A stretch of DNA of 64,000 nt from Palaemon carinicauda (GCF_036898095.1 NC_090729.1:75910439-75974438), one strand, 5' to 3'. Numbered from the stretch's first letter, positions 1-11,286 are shown. Numbers and translations are program-made. The notes: a model not told the origin generated them from the sequence alone.

Positions 1-355
1 TTGTACCCTGTTGTCAGGGGACGACTTGAATGAGGACAATTATGATACCCTGTTGTCAGGGGACGACTTGAATGAGGACAATTATTGTACCCTGTTGTAA
101 TGGGACGACTTGAATGAGGACAATAATTGTACCCTGTTGTCAGGGGACGACTTAAATGAGGACAATAATTGTTCATTGTTGTCATGGGACGACTTGAATG
201 AGGACAATTATTGTACCCTGTTGTCATGGGACGACTTGAATGAGGACAATATTGTACCCTGTTGTCATGGGACGACTTGAATGAGGACAATTATTGTACC
301 CTGTTGTCATGGGACGACTTGAATGAGGACAATATTGTACCCTGTTGTCAGGGTA
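1..355. repeat. 42-bp minisatellite, about 8.5 copies
   Basis: The string ACCCTGTTGT recurs at 5, 47, 89 and onward at 42-43 bp spacing, each followed by GGGACGACTT and GAATGAGGACAAT. Copies differ by single substitutions (CAGGGG versus CATGGG) and one-base length changes. The array runs off the left edge of the window, so its full length is unknown. No coding potential is evident. Confidence 0.95.
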
Positions 356-362
356 AGTTCCA

Positions 363-364
<2 letters not shown>

Positions 365-406
<42 letters not shown>
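365..406. repeat. (GA)n microsatellite
   Basis: An uninterrupted GA dinucleotide tract directly abuts the 42-bp minisatellite. It generates a spurious Leu-Ser ORF on the minus strand. Confidence 0.95.
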
Positions 407-411
<5 letters not shown>

Positions 412-975
412 AAATCATACCTTCATGGGGGAAGGGCCTAGTTTGAACATCATTGTTACTTTGTGAAGACATTTTCCTCAACACACACAGCGATAGGTTA
501 TCTTTTTCATAACATTTTGTTGTTATACTTATAATTTAAGTATTAAAAAAATCGATTTTTATCCCTTTTAACATCTTGATTTTTCTTTCAGACATTCCTT
601 GTTATACCGGCCCAGATAGAGGAAGAACCATGAAAGGGGGCGGAGCCACGTAACAATAGCAGGCGTTAGGAAGAGACTTATCAAAATACTGACGGTAGGT
701 GTTTTGAAAACTAAAGTTTTGATATAATCATTTGTATTCATAAGGTATTTTTGCTGGTAAATTAATTTATATACTATCAAAATATTTGAGGTATATTTAA
801 GGATATCCAATGCGTGGATATGAGGATTTAGACAATTTAATGTTCATATCACATTATTTAATTCAATATTTTTTTCTGTGGAATTTTTTTGGTGGAAATT
901 TGGAGTCTTGTTGCTTGTGGGTGTGGGGGTTGGAATGGAGGTATTTTTATATATTCTTAGTGTTATTGTTTTTTT
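407..975. other. Unassigned AT-rich sequence
   Basis: No coding signal, RNA gene or repeat unit was recognised. Short ORFs here show no protein-like composition. Confidence 0.5.
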
Positions 976-1390
976 TTTTATTACCTCCGCCAACGAAGTT
1001 AGAAGGGGGTTATGTTTTACCCCTTGTTTGTGGTTGGTTGTTTGTGTGTGTGTTTGTGAACAGCTTCCTACCCATAATTTCAAGCGTAGAGTAATGAAAC
1101 TCGCATGGATTAACTTATGTAAAAAGCTGGAAATTATTAATTTGGGGAAGGTCAAGGTCAAAATTCAAGGTCACGGTCAAGCAAAATGTCCAATTCACGT
1201 AATCAGCCATAAGTTTGGACATCATTGTCACAGAGACTTCAAACTTGGTTCATATTTGAGTGTATGAAAATCAACGCCCAGTAAATACATGTTGAGGTCA
1301 AAGGTCAAAGTTGAAGAAAAGGTCGAGAAATAAGCTGTTGCGGAAGAGGTCTGCACTCTACTGAGTGCCCCTCTAATTTCCTTCTGATAT
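976..1390 (+). mobile_element. Dispersed repeat rich in AGGTCA half-sites
   Basis: The stretch starts at CCTCCGCCAACGAAGTTAG and ends near GAGTGCCCCTCTAATTTCC. It resembles a repeat I recall as widespread in invertebrate genomes, which is recognition from memory rather than a search. It holds several AGGTCA hexamers: a DR0-like pair at 1149-1160, TCAAGGTCA at 1152-1160 and 1165-1173, and an exact DR1 at 1295-1307. The ORFs overlapping it lack protein-like composition. The left end (ACCTCCGCC) and the reverse complement of the GCGGAAGAGGT near the right end are loosely similar, so a degenerate MITE is possible. Confidence 0.6.
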
Positions 1391-1592
1391 TCTGGGTTGA
1401 AACTAATAAGAAATTGATAAAACTTTAGCATTTTATGATTTTTATTCAGTAGAATTTATCACTTTTCCATACAGTTGTTTAGAATTGGTCAAAAGTGCAA
1501 GGTGTAAATGTTTCAAGCGTTTAAGGAATATTTTATATATTTTGTAATTATATAATCTCGTAACATTCCTTGAATGGTAGGTTATTTTCTGA

Positions 1593-1638
<46 letters not shown>
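1593..1638. repeat. (GA)n microsatellite
   Basis: A pure GA dinucleotide tract with an impure 3' edge (GGAGAGTGGGGG). Confidence 0.95.
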
Positions 1639-1644
<6 letters not shown>

Positions 1645-1759
1645 TGGGGGCTGTAATAGGAGATGCTTTGGGATTGCTTACATGCATTTTTCCCTTTCAA
1701 TTTGATAACTGTCGTTAAAATAACTGACCCAATTATTTAATCCAATATGTCACCCTAGA

Positions 1760-2190
1760 TAGAACCTGGTCATGAAAAGCACCTGGTATGGATGGCTTGA
1801 AGGCCGAGTTGTTAACGAAGAGTTGACTTTTGACTGGGTGAGAATGTTTACTATAGGTATATGTTATCATTGGTATCGGTGTAGTGGGTGTGTGCAGGTA
1901 TTGTTCCGCTATACAAAGGTAAGGGAGATGTGTGTGCGTGTTGTAATTCACAGGGTATCAGCTTGAGTGTGGTTGGAAAAGTGTATGGTAGAGTATTATT
2001 TAATCGAATCAAGGATAAAAGACGAGGAGGCAATCGAAGAAGTGTAGGGTGGTTTTAAGAAGAGGTAAGAGATGTGTGGATCAGATTTTTTTTACAGTTC
2101 GGCAGATATGGAAGAAATATTTAGTAAAAGGAAGGTGTATGTTGCGTTTATGGACATAGGGAAAGCGTGCGATAGGGAAATTTCCCCCAG
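1760..2190 (+). pseudogene. Decayed non-LTR reverse transcriptase fragment
   Basis: Reading across frames on the plus strand recovers typical LINE RT pieces in order: a KAPGMDGLKAELL-like block near 1780, a GIVPLYKGKGD-like block near 1895, then GISLSVVGKVYGRVLFNRIKD near 1955-2015. Next come a GGFRRG-like block followed by a CVDQIF-like block and, near 2140, VYVAFMDIGKACDR, which matches RT motif A. Multiple stops and frameshifts separate the blocks and the endonuclease is absent, so this is a dead internal fragment. The family is close to the one that left the C-terminal fragment at 58606-59194, but exact clade assignment (RTE-like) is uncertain. Confidence 0.7.
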
Positions 2191-2194
2191 TTTA

Positions 2195-2525
2195 GGAACC
2201 ACTGACCTAGAGACTATAGAGTCGGACAGCTCATGAACCCTGATTGTGAACAAACAAATATATGTAGGCACGATTGTTTGTTTTTTTGTGATATGGTAAT
2301 ATGCTGGTGATAGAAAAACTAAATTTCCCTTATTTTAAATGCGAGAATTAGATAATGGTTTCCATTTGATCTCGAGGTTGAATACTGCTCAATTTATTGA
2401 ATTCTTAAACAGAATTGGTGTATTTATCATAATTGACTTACGAGAAGTAACAAGATAAACTTTAGATTTTGATGTTGACGTCATGAACACGAGTAAGTAG
2501 TAGAAAGACAAGATATAATTTTGCT
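2195..2525. other. Unassigned AT-rich sequence
   Basis: No gene or repeat recognised between the RT fragment and the LINE 3' end. Confidence 0.4.
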
Positions 2526-2570
2526 ATACTTACTTACTTGGTATACTTGGTCGAATTTAGAGGGTCTTCC

Positions 2571-5500
2571 TCACAGCTGTGGTGGTCCACCACTGACGCC
2601 AGTCCGTGAGTCCTTCTTCATGAGGGTGATCTGGTCTGGCACAGAGTTTGTGGCTGCCCTGCAGCACGCTGTGTAGCCTGGCACAGGAGGCTCATCTGGC
2701 AGCGTCTGCAGGAAGGTGTCAAGTGCTTTCTTGAATTTGGCGACCGAGTAGCTTGTGGTGTGTGTGACATTTCTCGGCAGTGTATTGAACAGTCTGGGGC
2801 CGTTGTGGGTGAGGCTGGAGGCAAGGAGCGTTTTTATCCTCACTGGTGTCCTGGAGGAGAGGCTTTGTCTTGCACATGAGCGCCCAGAACGCTCACTTTC
2901 ACGTGCCCTCAGTAAGTCAGGGGTAGGGTCAGGCACCTGCCTCTCCAAGATTTTCCAGGTGTATATTATTCTATATCTCTCTCTTCTTCTCTGTTGAGAG
3001 TAGAGTCCCAGCTTTTGCAGGCGCTGCCAATAGTTGAGCTCCCTCATTCCTTTAATTGATCTTGTGAAACTCCTCTGGACTGACTCTAGCTCCTGTATGT
3101 CCCCCTGTTTATGGGGAGACCACAGCTGGCTGCAGTAGTCAAGGATTGGCTGTATGAGGGTCTTCCACAGTGTCAGCATGACCTCCTGCTCCCTTGAATG
3201 GAAGGTACGCAGAACCCAGCCAACTATGCGCCTGGCCCTAGTGGCGGTGTCCTTGATGGGCTGCTGGAAGGTGGCATCATTGTCCATGAGGACGCCAAGG
3301 CACTTGACTGCATTGTTGGGTGGGATTGGCTGCTGTGTTTTTGTCAGCAACTCGGAGTGGATGAGTTCAGTATTGGGCCCCAGTCTCATTATTTCAAATT
3401 TATCCTCATTGAATTGTATGTTGTTTGTATCAGCCCAGTGGAAGACCCTCTGGATGTTTGCCTGCAGCTAGACAACATCCTCAGACGCACTGATCCTGTG
3501 GCTTAGGGTTGTGTCGTCAGCAAAGGAGGACAGGAAGGAGCCCGTGACTCTTTTTCAATGCCGGCCATCAGGACCAGGAAGAGTAGGGGGCCAAGAACAG
3601 AGCCTTGGGGGACTCCGCTGATGACTTTCTCAGCCTGTGACTTGTGGCCATCAACAGCTACTGCCTGAGTCCTGTTGGTAAGGAAGCTGTGCAGCCACAC
3701 ACCCAGCTTCCCTGCTATCCCCATGGCCCTCAGCTTGTAGAGAAGGATGCCGTGGTCCACTCGGTCGAAGGCCTTAGCAAAGTCTAAGTTGACCAAGTCT
3801 ACATTTTTGCCTTCAGCAAGGCCCTGGAGTAGCCACTCATAGTGGGCCAAGAGGTTGGAAAGACAAGACCTTCCATTACGAAAGCCATGCTGAGGGTTAC
3901 TCATCAAGCTGTTTTCCTCAAGGTGGCTAATGATCTTGTTTCTTAATATTTTCTCATACTTTGATGAGGTGGGAGGTGAGGGTCACTGGCCTGTAGTTTT
4001 TGGCTTGGCTTCTATCTCCCCCTTTGTGGATTGGGGAGATGATGGCCTCTTTTAATATTGATGGTATAATGCCAGTGTCCAGGGAGCAGCGCCAGATTTT
4101 GTAGAGAGGGAGCGCCAGAGCTTCCTTGCATCTTAGTAAAAGGATGGATCGCACACCATCTGGTTCAGCCATAGAGTTGATTTTTAGTTCACTGATGGCT
4201 TCCTGTACATCAGTTATGGTGAAAGGGATGTTCACGAGAGTCAGGTGACGTTGGGTGTGCACCTTAAAGAACTCGGCAGGTTCGAGAACAATCTTGGCAG
4301 ATGTAGGTTGCGAGAAGACTGGTATACTGCTGGAGAGAATCTGGCATGTTTCCTCAGGGGTGTTTTGACATCATCCCATTTCCTGCCGGAAGTGGTCCAA
4401 CCTTGACTTGCGTTTTGGAAAATTTCTTGCAGTACTTAAAGAAAAATTTAGGGTTGGCCTTGATTGCACACTGCCTGCGTTTCTTCCCAGTCACGTTGCT
4501 TCTCGTGTGAATCCTTGAGTTCATTTTCTATATGTGAGATCTTAGCTTGCAGCGAGTTTTTCCAGGTGTCACTCTTTGTCGTTTGCATTTGTCTATTTAA
4601 GTTCGCCCGTCGCCTCATAAGCACTTTTCTGTCCCTTGGTATGTGGCTTCTTCTGGTGGCTGGCAGTTTTATTGTTGGCACATTACCTTCACAGGCCCTG
4701 AGGATGGTTTTTAGAAAGTCATTCAGCATTACCTCAGGGTTGCCAACATGGAGTTCTGACTCCCAGTCAGTGCACTGTAGTTGGGCATTTAGGAGATCCC
4801 AATTCACTTGACTGCTGAAGAAGTCTAGTTTGGAGAAAGGGTTCTTCTCTGTTGGTGTAGCCATTTCTGGGGAATGTGATTTGTTGTAAGTAGTGTGTAT
4901 CTTGAGGAGATTATGGTCAGAGAAGATAGTCCTTTCAGCTGAGACGTAGTTAATTGCATCACTGTTATTGGTGAAAAACAGGTCAAGTATATTGTTTCCC
5001 CTGGTTGGTATGGACACCAATTGAATGAGAAAGGAGGAGTTTGTAATGGACAGGAGCAGTTCGGCTTGAGACTTATCACCGAGGGTGCTCCCAGTTTGGG
5101 TTCCTTTGGGCCACTTCAGGAAGGGAAAGTTGAAGTCTCCAGTGAGGATGACGTCAGGTGTAGGAACTGGCAGGGAGTCCAGTAGGCGACTGAGAGCTTC
5201 CATGGCACTACTGAAGTTTTTAGAACAGCTGCCAGGTGGATGGTAGCAGTTTATAATCACTATATTATGTTGCTGGATTTGTATGGCTTGCAGTTCAATT
5301 TGGCCGTCTGAGTATGACAAGAGGGGTATTGAGTTTGGAGCAATGTCATCCCTCAAGTAAATGATTGTGCCACCATGTGTTCTTCCTTTCCTATCTGTCC
5401 GGAAGGAGGTGTAATTTCTGATGTGTATTTCAGGCTCCTTTATTCCTTCAGATAGGTGGGTTTCAGTGAGGGCAATAAACATAAAGTCCTCCTCCCAGGC

Positions 5501-5605
5501 CAGCTCTCTTATGAATATCATCTTGCTTTGAGCTGCCCTGGGGTATAGAACCCGAATATTGCCCACTAGGAATTTTTCTAATGTAGTGCCCCGACTCTGG
5601 GCCAA
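2571..5605 (-). pseudogene. LINE ORF2: APE endonuclease and reverse transcriptase, frameshifted
   Basis: The segment 5605-4448 (385 codons) is an APE-type endonuclease: TETHL near residue 48, NCYHPPGS near 120, LTGDFNFP near 158 and FSDHNLL near 230 match metal-binding and catalytic blocks. Downstream RT pieces lie in shifted frames: KNYRPVTL (4262-3954), QHGFRNGRSC with motif A LDFAKAFDRVDH and motif B GVPQGSVLGPLLF (3907-3503), FADD around 3520-3530, and a long C-terminal domain with LGVLMD, LDYCSQLWSP and RLFNTLP (3389-2571). The enzyme would nick target DNA and reverse-transcribe LINE RNA. Frame changes near 4262-4448, 3907-3954 and 3389-3503 rule out a functional product. Confidence 0.9.
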
Positions 5606-6683
5606 GCCCAGGTTGGGGTCATGGGCGACACTACTGCTGGGAGTACTTGTGGTAGTTGATTTTGCTGGGGTGTTTGCCTCATGAAGTTCTGCAATACAAG
5701 TCCCTGAGCCTCTACAACTTTGTTCATGTTTGCCATGTGTGCTTTCATCTCCATGAACATTTCTAAAAAATTGCTTTTGTGGGGCTCTTGTGGTGGAAGA
5801 GGTGTCGATGTGCTTGCTGACCTGGAGGGTTGTTCATTTTCGGCAGGGCTCTGGATCCTTGGTTGCTGCCTTTTTGTTCCCTTTATATGGGTAAGCTTGC
5901 ACCCCTCCTTAAAACATTCTCTTTTCTGCACTGAATTTCTACAGAGCCCAGGATGATAGCTGGGACAGTTCCTACCTAGGGTGCATCCCCTCTCATCTCT
6001 AAAACCATGACTCACATATTTTTGGCATGGTTTAGGGTGGCCATAGCTGCAGCCCTTCCCACTTACACCATATTTGCAGTATCCTCGTCTGTAGTACCTA
6101 CATACACGCCGGGGGGGGGGGCTGTGGTAGATGGACGGGGTTCAGTCATGCTGGGTGGGTGGGATTGTACATTTTCTAGGTTGGCTACTGCAGTACTTAC
6201 AGGTGTATTGGTGTCCCTAGAATGTGTGGGGCCAGGCTGCTCCTGTGACCGTTGAGGTAGACTGAGGTCCAGGTTCTCTGGGATGTCACCCAGGGTCATG
6301 GCTCCATGTTGCCGGGGTGGTGGGGTCTGGGAGCACATGGCATCAGCTGTAACCTCATGGTTCTCTTGCAGGTTTGATTGTAATAAAGTCCCCCTGGAGC
6401 TTGCCTGCTCATCTATTGCCTTTTGTGCTTCCTGTGCTACCTTTTCCTAATCTTCATCTAGATACTTGGACACATAACACTTCTCACAGGTATATTTCCT
6501 GGTGGTTTTCAGGAGACACATTAGGTTGTATAAGGGCAATTTTGAACAGTAGTAGTGAATCCATTCCTTACACTCACCACACTGGATGGAGTGTGTCATG
6601 TCATCACCCAAGCTACAGGCAGCACAGGTAATCGCATGGCCTGTGTTGGAATCCTGGCTTTTGTTTACTCTGGCAGCCACCAT
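5578..6683 (-). pseudogene. LINE ORF1 protein with PHD finger and CCCH zinc finger, broken
   Basis: From Met at 6683, the first 78 codons contain a PHD-type Cys4-His-Cys3 pattern: CAAC, then CGEC, WIHYYC, and finally CEKC. A TAG stop follows at 6447, but the same frame continues open to 6063, so this looks like a single nonsense mutation. The frame then shifts at the run of G at about 6111-6121 (C on the coding strand). The remaining frame reads a CCCH-like segment (RGYCKYGVSGKGCSYGH, then CTLGRNCPSYHPGLC) and a Gln/Pro-rich tail ending at 5578. PHD fingers are known in ORF1 of some CR1-type LINEs; RNA or chromatin binding is the expected role but is inference. The 3' end overlaps the ORF2 start (5605) by 28 nt. 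Confidence 0.8.
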
Positions 6684-6859
6684 AGATTACAAGTACACAA
6701 ACGTACTACGGTAACCACTGTTCTGCACAATGAACTTTCCAAGATAGATTCTACAATTCACGGAGCGACGAGCGACACGTCTTCACCTCACGACGTACAG
6801 ACAGTTGCTATACATATTACTCATATAAAGTTACTTAGTCTACGACGTACATAGTTGCT

Positions 6860-6974
6860 TGTTAATTCTCTTGTATTTAACTTATTAACTTTCCTCGCTG
6901 GGCTATTTTCCCTGATGGAGCCCTCGGGCTTATAGCATCCCACTTTTCCAACTAGGGTTGTACTTTAGCAAGTA

Positions 6975-7024
<50 letters not shown>
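6860..7024 (+). mobile_element. LINE 3' end, family A, with (AAT)n tail
   Basis: Contains CTCGCTGGGCTATTTTCCCT, GGGCTTATAGCATCC and CCAACTAGGGTTGTA followed by about 15 AAT repeats. The same block recurs in both orientations at 43.4, 45.1, 57.2, 57.9, 59.5 and 60.9 kb. The copy at 57.9 kb carries an RT C-terminus on the same strand, which identifies the block as a LINE 3' end. Confidence 0.85.
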
Positions 7025-7026
<2 letters not shown>

Positions 7027-7840
7027 TAGGAAGGTTTTTGGTTAGTAGAGTAACAAAGTCAAGGCGTTATGGAAGGATATGTTGAATATTTTGATGCTGC
7101 TGCTTGGGTTATCCAATGAAAACTGTTTATATTCAGTGGGCTGTGTTAAAACCATGTGTTTTAGGCGTGACACTTTAGTCACACCCTTTAACTATGGTAG
7201 ATTATTTATTGGATAAATATAAATGTTAACATTGAGTAGCTGTATGTTTAATGGATTAAGATTATAGATGTCCCTTGTTTTTTACTGGAACAGGCTTTTG
7301 GCTTGATGTAGGATATATAATAAGGATAGGGAAGTGGGGAATATGGGGAAAGGAAGAGTACCCCTGTTGTTGTTGTTGGGGTATTAAAGCCAACACTTGT
7401 TGTTGGCACGGGCCTTTCCCTTGGTTGGCCGTAGAAGAGTACCCCTGGATACAATCCAATTTATAGCCCGAAGGCAGGTACTCGGGATGGGAAAGATTAA
7501 GGAAAAAGGGAGAAAGAGAAGTACAGGAGAAGAATAAAAGAGAGGGGGCAGACCCTCTTGCGATATTTGATGTAGGATAAATTTGCAAAAGGATTAATGT
7601 TACGGTTAAGCAAGAGATCCTAATCCATAGTTGAACCATACAACGAAGCTGAACAGCTTTACATCTTAGGATTTAATTCAGTGGATTTGGACAGTAAATG
7701 TTGTAGGGGATGAACGTATAGGTTTTGAGAGTTTTATTTTAAAGATGATTGGAGTAATTCTGTGGTTAGAGGAAAATTTGAAACTTCTTCGATTTAGGAC
7801 TTTCTTTGGGGTATTTGTTGAGCAGATGTCTCACAGGATT
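7025..7840. other. Unassigned sequence
   Basis: Includes a G/T-rich patch at 7330-7450 with a TTGTTGTTGTTGG run. No conserved ORF or RNA gene was recognised. Confidence 0.4.
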
Positions 7841-8118
7841 GTAAATACAGTTCTGGTAGGCCCTGCTGCTTCCTCCGGTGCCTTAGATGACCGCGGAGGT
7901 AGCAGCAGTAGGGGATTCAGCGTTATGAAGCTTCATCAGTGGTGGATAACGGGGGAGGGTGGGCTGTGACACCCTAGCAGTACAAGCTGAACTCTGTTGA
8001 GTCCCTTGTCAGGCTGGGAGGAACGTAGAGAGGAGAGGTTCCCTTTTATGTTCCATTTGTTTGATGTCGGCTACCCCCAAAAATTGAGGGAAGTGCCTTG
8101 GTATATGTATGTATGTAT
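7841..8118 (+). mobile_element. LINE 3' UTR, family B, full copy
   Basis: Matches the 3' UTR of the LINE fragment at 59195-59450, from TGGTAGGCCCTGCTGCTTCC through ACTCTGTTGAGTCCCTTGTC and GATGTCGGCTACCCC to a short GTATATGTATGTATGTAT tail. A hairpin-capable segment (GCTTCCTCCGG ... CCGCGGAGGTAGCAGC) lies at 7864-7905, and a second palindrome (CCCCCAAAAATTGAGGG) near 8072-8090. Noncoding. Confidence 0.85.
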
Positions 8119-8124
8119 TTGTTG

Positions 8125-8262
8125 AGCAGTAGCAGTACCAGCCAAACTCGGCTGAATCTCTCGTCAGGCTGAGAGGAACGTAGAGAGGAAATGTCCCCCT
8201 TTTTATTTGTTTGATGTCGGCTACCCCGCAAAATTGGGGCAAGTGCCTTGGTAAATAGATTT
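8125..8262 (+). mobile_element. LINE 3' UTR, family B, second truncated copy
   Basis: Repeats the last 140 bp of the preceding copy (GTACCAGCCAAACTCGGCTG through GGCAAGTGCCTTGGTAAATA). The two copies lie head to tail. Confidence 0.85.
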
Positions 8263-8519
8263 GTTGAGTGGCTCATGCAAATGATTATTTTATAGGAATA
8301 AGTGGGCAATTTATGCTACAGATCTCTAGCTGTATTAGTGTCCAGAAATTTTTTTGTAGAAAAAATAACCATTCATATGTCAAACTGATATTTCAATTTA
8401 ATTTTCACAGGATTAAAGAACCCATGGCAAGAAGAGAGGAATTCTTCAAGAAAAATAGAAATTTCTGGACCTTCTACAACTGCTGCTGTCAACAAGCCGA
8501 TTCTTCAACTTCCTTTTAA

Positions 8520-9172
8520 GAGTCTTACATGTAGAAATATTTCTTGTTCTTGACCAAATTTATTTAGATTAGTTTAGTCTTAAATCCTTCATACAAGAAT
8601 TGAATTTCTACTCCGAACATTTACTTTTGACCAGTCATAATTCAGTCTTAAATTTTGATTAATTTCTTTAAGCCTTATCAAGTCATATCTGAGTACTTCA
8701 TATGGTCAAACATTTTCAAAATTGGTTTTAATGGCATGAACATTTGAAGTATTTAACTTTTTTAAGCACTGAAAGAATTTAAAGTTTTGATATTTAAGCT
8801 TCTCTAATTTAAGACCATCTGAATATTCCTACGAAGTGTCAAGTTAAATTAGCCTTAGAGCAAGTAAGTAGTTTGAGGTTTTAAGGTTGTTCAAACCTAC
8901 AAGGAACAAGATTAATATAAGCTTCAGTAATTGTTTGTTTAATAAGGTTAGTAATTAACTAAGCAGAAAAGTATGAAATGATTTAAAGCATTAATTCAGT
9001 CGTCATGAAACTGAATTTGATCACTAAAGGTATTCTTTGAAAGTGTCCTGTCAAGTAGGGAAACACAGTATGACTAGGTACTTTCATTTCAAAAGAAAAA
9101 ATCCTATAGATATCATTGAAATTATTCCCTTATAGCTTTTTCATCAATTTAAAGTCTTAGTTTTCTCTAGAA
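8520..9172. other. Unassigned AT-rich sequence
   Basis: T/A-rich with recurrent TTTAAG/TTAAGT words. No coding, RNA or repeat feature recognised. Confidence 0.4.
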
Positions 9173-9438
9173 CAGAAATGTCAAACCTGAGGCCGGCGGG
9201 CCAAAAGTGGCCCTCAAGATGACTAGATTTTTCAACTAGCTATAATTGTTATAACTGAGAAAGTGTAAATAAACTGTTGAAATGAACCAAAATGTATTTT
9301 TGGTAAAGTACGATGAGCTGCATAAAACTTTTAATCTTCAGTCTTTGTCAATAAATAATTACCTATTCTTTGATGGTCCTCGAGACTATAGTCATGTGCA
9401 TAATTGGCACTCGAAAGGAATTGAGTTTGACATTCCTG
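9173..9438. mobile_element. hAT-like MITE
   Basis: The left end CAGAAATGTCAAACC and the right end GTTTGACATTCCTG are inverted repeats of about 14 bp starting with CAG, as in hAT elements. A GC-rich patch (GAGGCCGGCGGGCC) follows the left end. The flanks TTCTCTAG and TTCTGGAG match at 6 of 8 positions, which would fit a decayed 8-bp target duplication. At 266 bp it has no room for a transposase. Confidence 0.65.
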
Positions 9439-9649
9439 TTCTGGAGTGTTAAGTCAGTGAGTAATATCATCTGTGAATTTATGTAACTATTTTAAGCAAG
9501 TTATCAGTACGTGTGACTGCTGGGTTATTAGCTTTGTTTTCCACGCTCTAACATCTAAAACCTATTATATGCATTGTTTAAAGTTCTTTGAACTGTAACT
9601 ACATACCATTCCTTAACTATTCGTCTACTTTCGTACCTCATCCCATTTA

Positions 9650-10065
9650 GATTGGTTAATACTTTTACTTTTACTTACTTTTACGGGTTTATTTCTCGCC
9701 CTCCATCAAACACTAAAGGTCTGTTCAGGCGGGCCTTGGTGTATGAAAAAATAATTCCTTTCCAGTTAATATTTTGCTCTGTATCGTTATCAGTTATTTC
9801 GCTAGCATTTGTATTCAGGCTTAATAGTTTTCAGGTCACTATTATAACACTTTCTAAAAAGATAAGTCTTCAGGTTTTTCTTGAAGGCTGCCACATTTGT
9901 GCTATTCTTGACATCGAGTGGAAGGTCGTTAAAGAGTCTCGGTGCAGCATAACTGAACGTTCTTCCTCCTATTGCATGATTCACACTAATTTCGAATAGT
10001 CTATGTGGGTCATCTGCATGTCTAACTCTTACAGCGGCGCTGGTAGCTTCAGGGTAGGGGACCAA
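9650..10065 (-). pseudogene. CR1-like LINE 3' end with RT C-terminus
   Basis: Minus-strand codons 10065-9802 encode the end of a LINE ORF2: GGRTFSYAAPRLFNDLP followed by VAAFKKNLKTYLF, the stereotyped C-terminal block of CR1-type RTs. The 3' UTR (9800-9650) contains CAAGGCCCGCCTGAACAGAC on the minus strand and ends in TTTT/ACTT-type tail repeats. The same 3' UTR recurs at 30778-30890. It is severely 5'-truncated, which is usual for LINE insertions. Confidence 0.85.
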
Positions 10066-10084
10066 GCAAACACGAAGATAATAG

Positions 10085-10629
10085 TTTATCTTAAAGTTTA
10101 AATGTATCTTCTTTCATTTTGAAATTAAGCTTATTTCTTTAATATTACATTATCATTCTATTCGATAACTTTTAGTTGCCCTAACTAATGTCTGGAGAGT
10201 TCGTGATGTCGAAGTTGGTTCCCAAGTTGAAAGTCATTCAAAATAGGCTAAAATCTTACTGAATTTCATCTTATACTATCTAACCCCATACTGTAGTACA
10301 AGCATTGATACCATAGCTATTTTTATTTAAATACTTGCTAAAGAGAATTTTGTCGAATCCATATATTTGTTTCATTAAGAAATTGACTAAGTTTCTGCAT
10401 GAATATTTGTCTTCAGTGTTTTTCATTTATGATTTTGCAGTTTGAAATATAACATTAAGATTGAGATAGTTCTTATTTTAAGTTTTGAAATGTAATGCCA
10501 TAAGCCAGTGAGAATTAAAGTAAAGTGGTTTGAAATTATCATAGCAATTTTGAAATTCTGTCTACATATACTGTAGTATCTGATGAAGATCTGTTGAATT
10601 ACTGATATTACCAGATAGAAATTGCATAT

Positions 10630-10632
<3 letters not shown>
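10085..10632. other. Unassigned AT-rich sequence
   Basis: No ORF, RNA or repeat unit recognised. Confidence 0.4.
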
Positions 10633-10671
<39 letters not shown>

Positions 10672-10702
10672 GCTATTCTCTACCTTATTCTCAACTGTAC
10701 CC

Positions 10703-10744
<42 letters not shown>

Positions 10745-10775
10745 GCTATTCTCTACCTTATTCTCAACTGTACCC

Positions 10776-10820
<45 letters not shown>

Positions 10821-10856
10821 AAAGCTATACTCTACCTTATTTTCAACTGTACCCCC

Positions 10857-10896
<40 letters not shown>

Positions 10897-10926
10897 GCTA
10901 TTCTCTACCTTATTCTCAACTGTACC

Positions 10927-10972
<46 letters not shown>

Positions 10973-11003
10973 GCTATTCTCTACCTTATTCTCAACTGTA
11001 CCC

Positions 11004-11043
<40 letters not shown>

Positions 11044-11073
11044 GCTATTCTCTACCTTATTCTCAACTGTACC

Positions 11074-11117
<44 letters not shown>

Positions 11118-11148
11118 GCTATTCTCTACCTTATTCTCAACTGTACCC

Positions 11149-11191
<43 letters not shown>

Positions 11192-11229
11192 AAAGCTATA
11201 CTCTACCTTATTTTCAACTGTACCCCCCA

Positions 11230-11286
<57 letters not shown>

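Larger units (their letters stand above)
2526..6700 (-). mobile_element. Near full-length CR1/Jockey-like LINE, inactive
   Basis: Both ORFs of a non-LTR retrotransposon can be followed on the minus strand from an ORF1 start at 6683 to the RT C-terminus at 2571. The 3' end carries an AAGTAAGTAAGTA tail at about 2526-2540. ORF1 holds PHD and CCCH zinc fingers. ORF2 holds an apurinic-type endonuclease followed by RT, the order used by CR1, Jockey and related clades. At least one nonsense codon, a frameshift at a homopolymer in ORF1 and three or more frameshifts in ORF2 make the copy non-functional. The sequence 6700-6860 is probably its 5' UTR. Clade naming is from motif style, not phylogeny. 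Confidence 0.85.

Noticed and set aside
3154..3506. Plus-strand ORFs over 2.7-6.6 kb
   Set aside because: Antisense shadows of the LINE ORFs on the minus strand.
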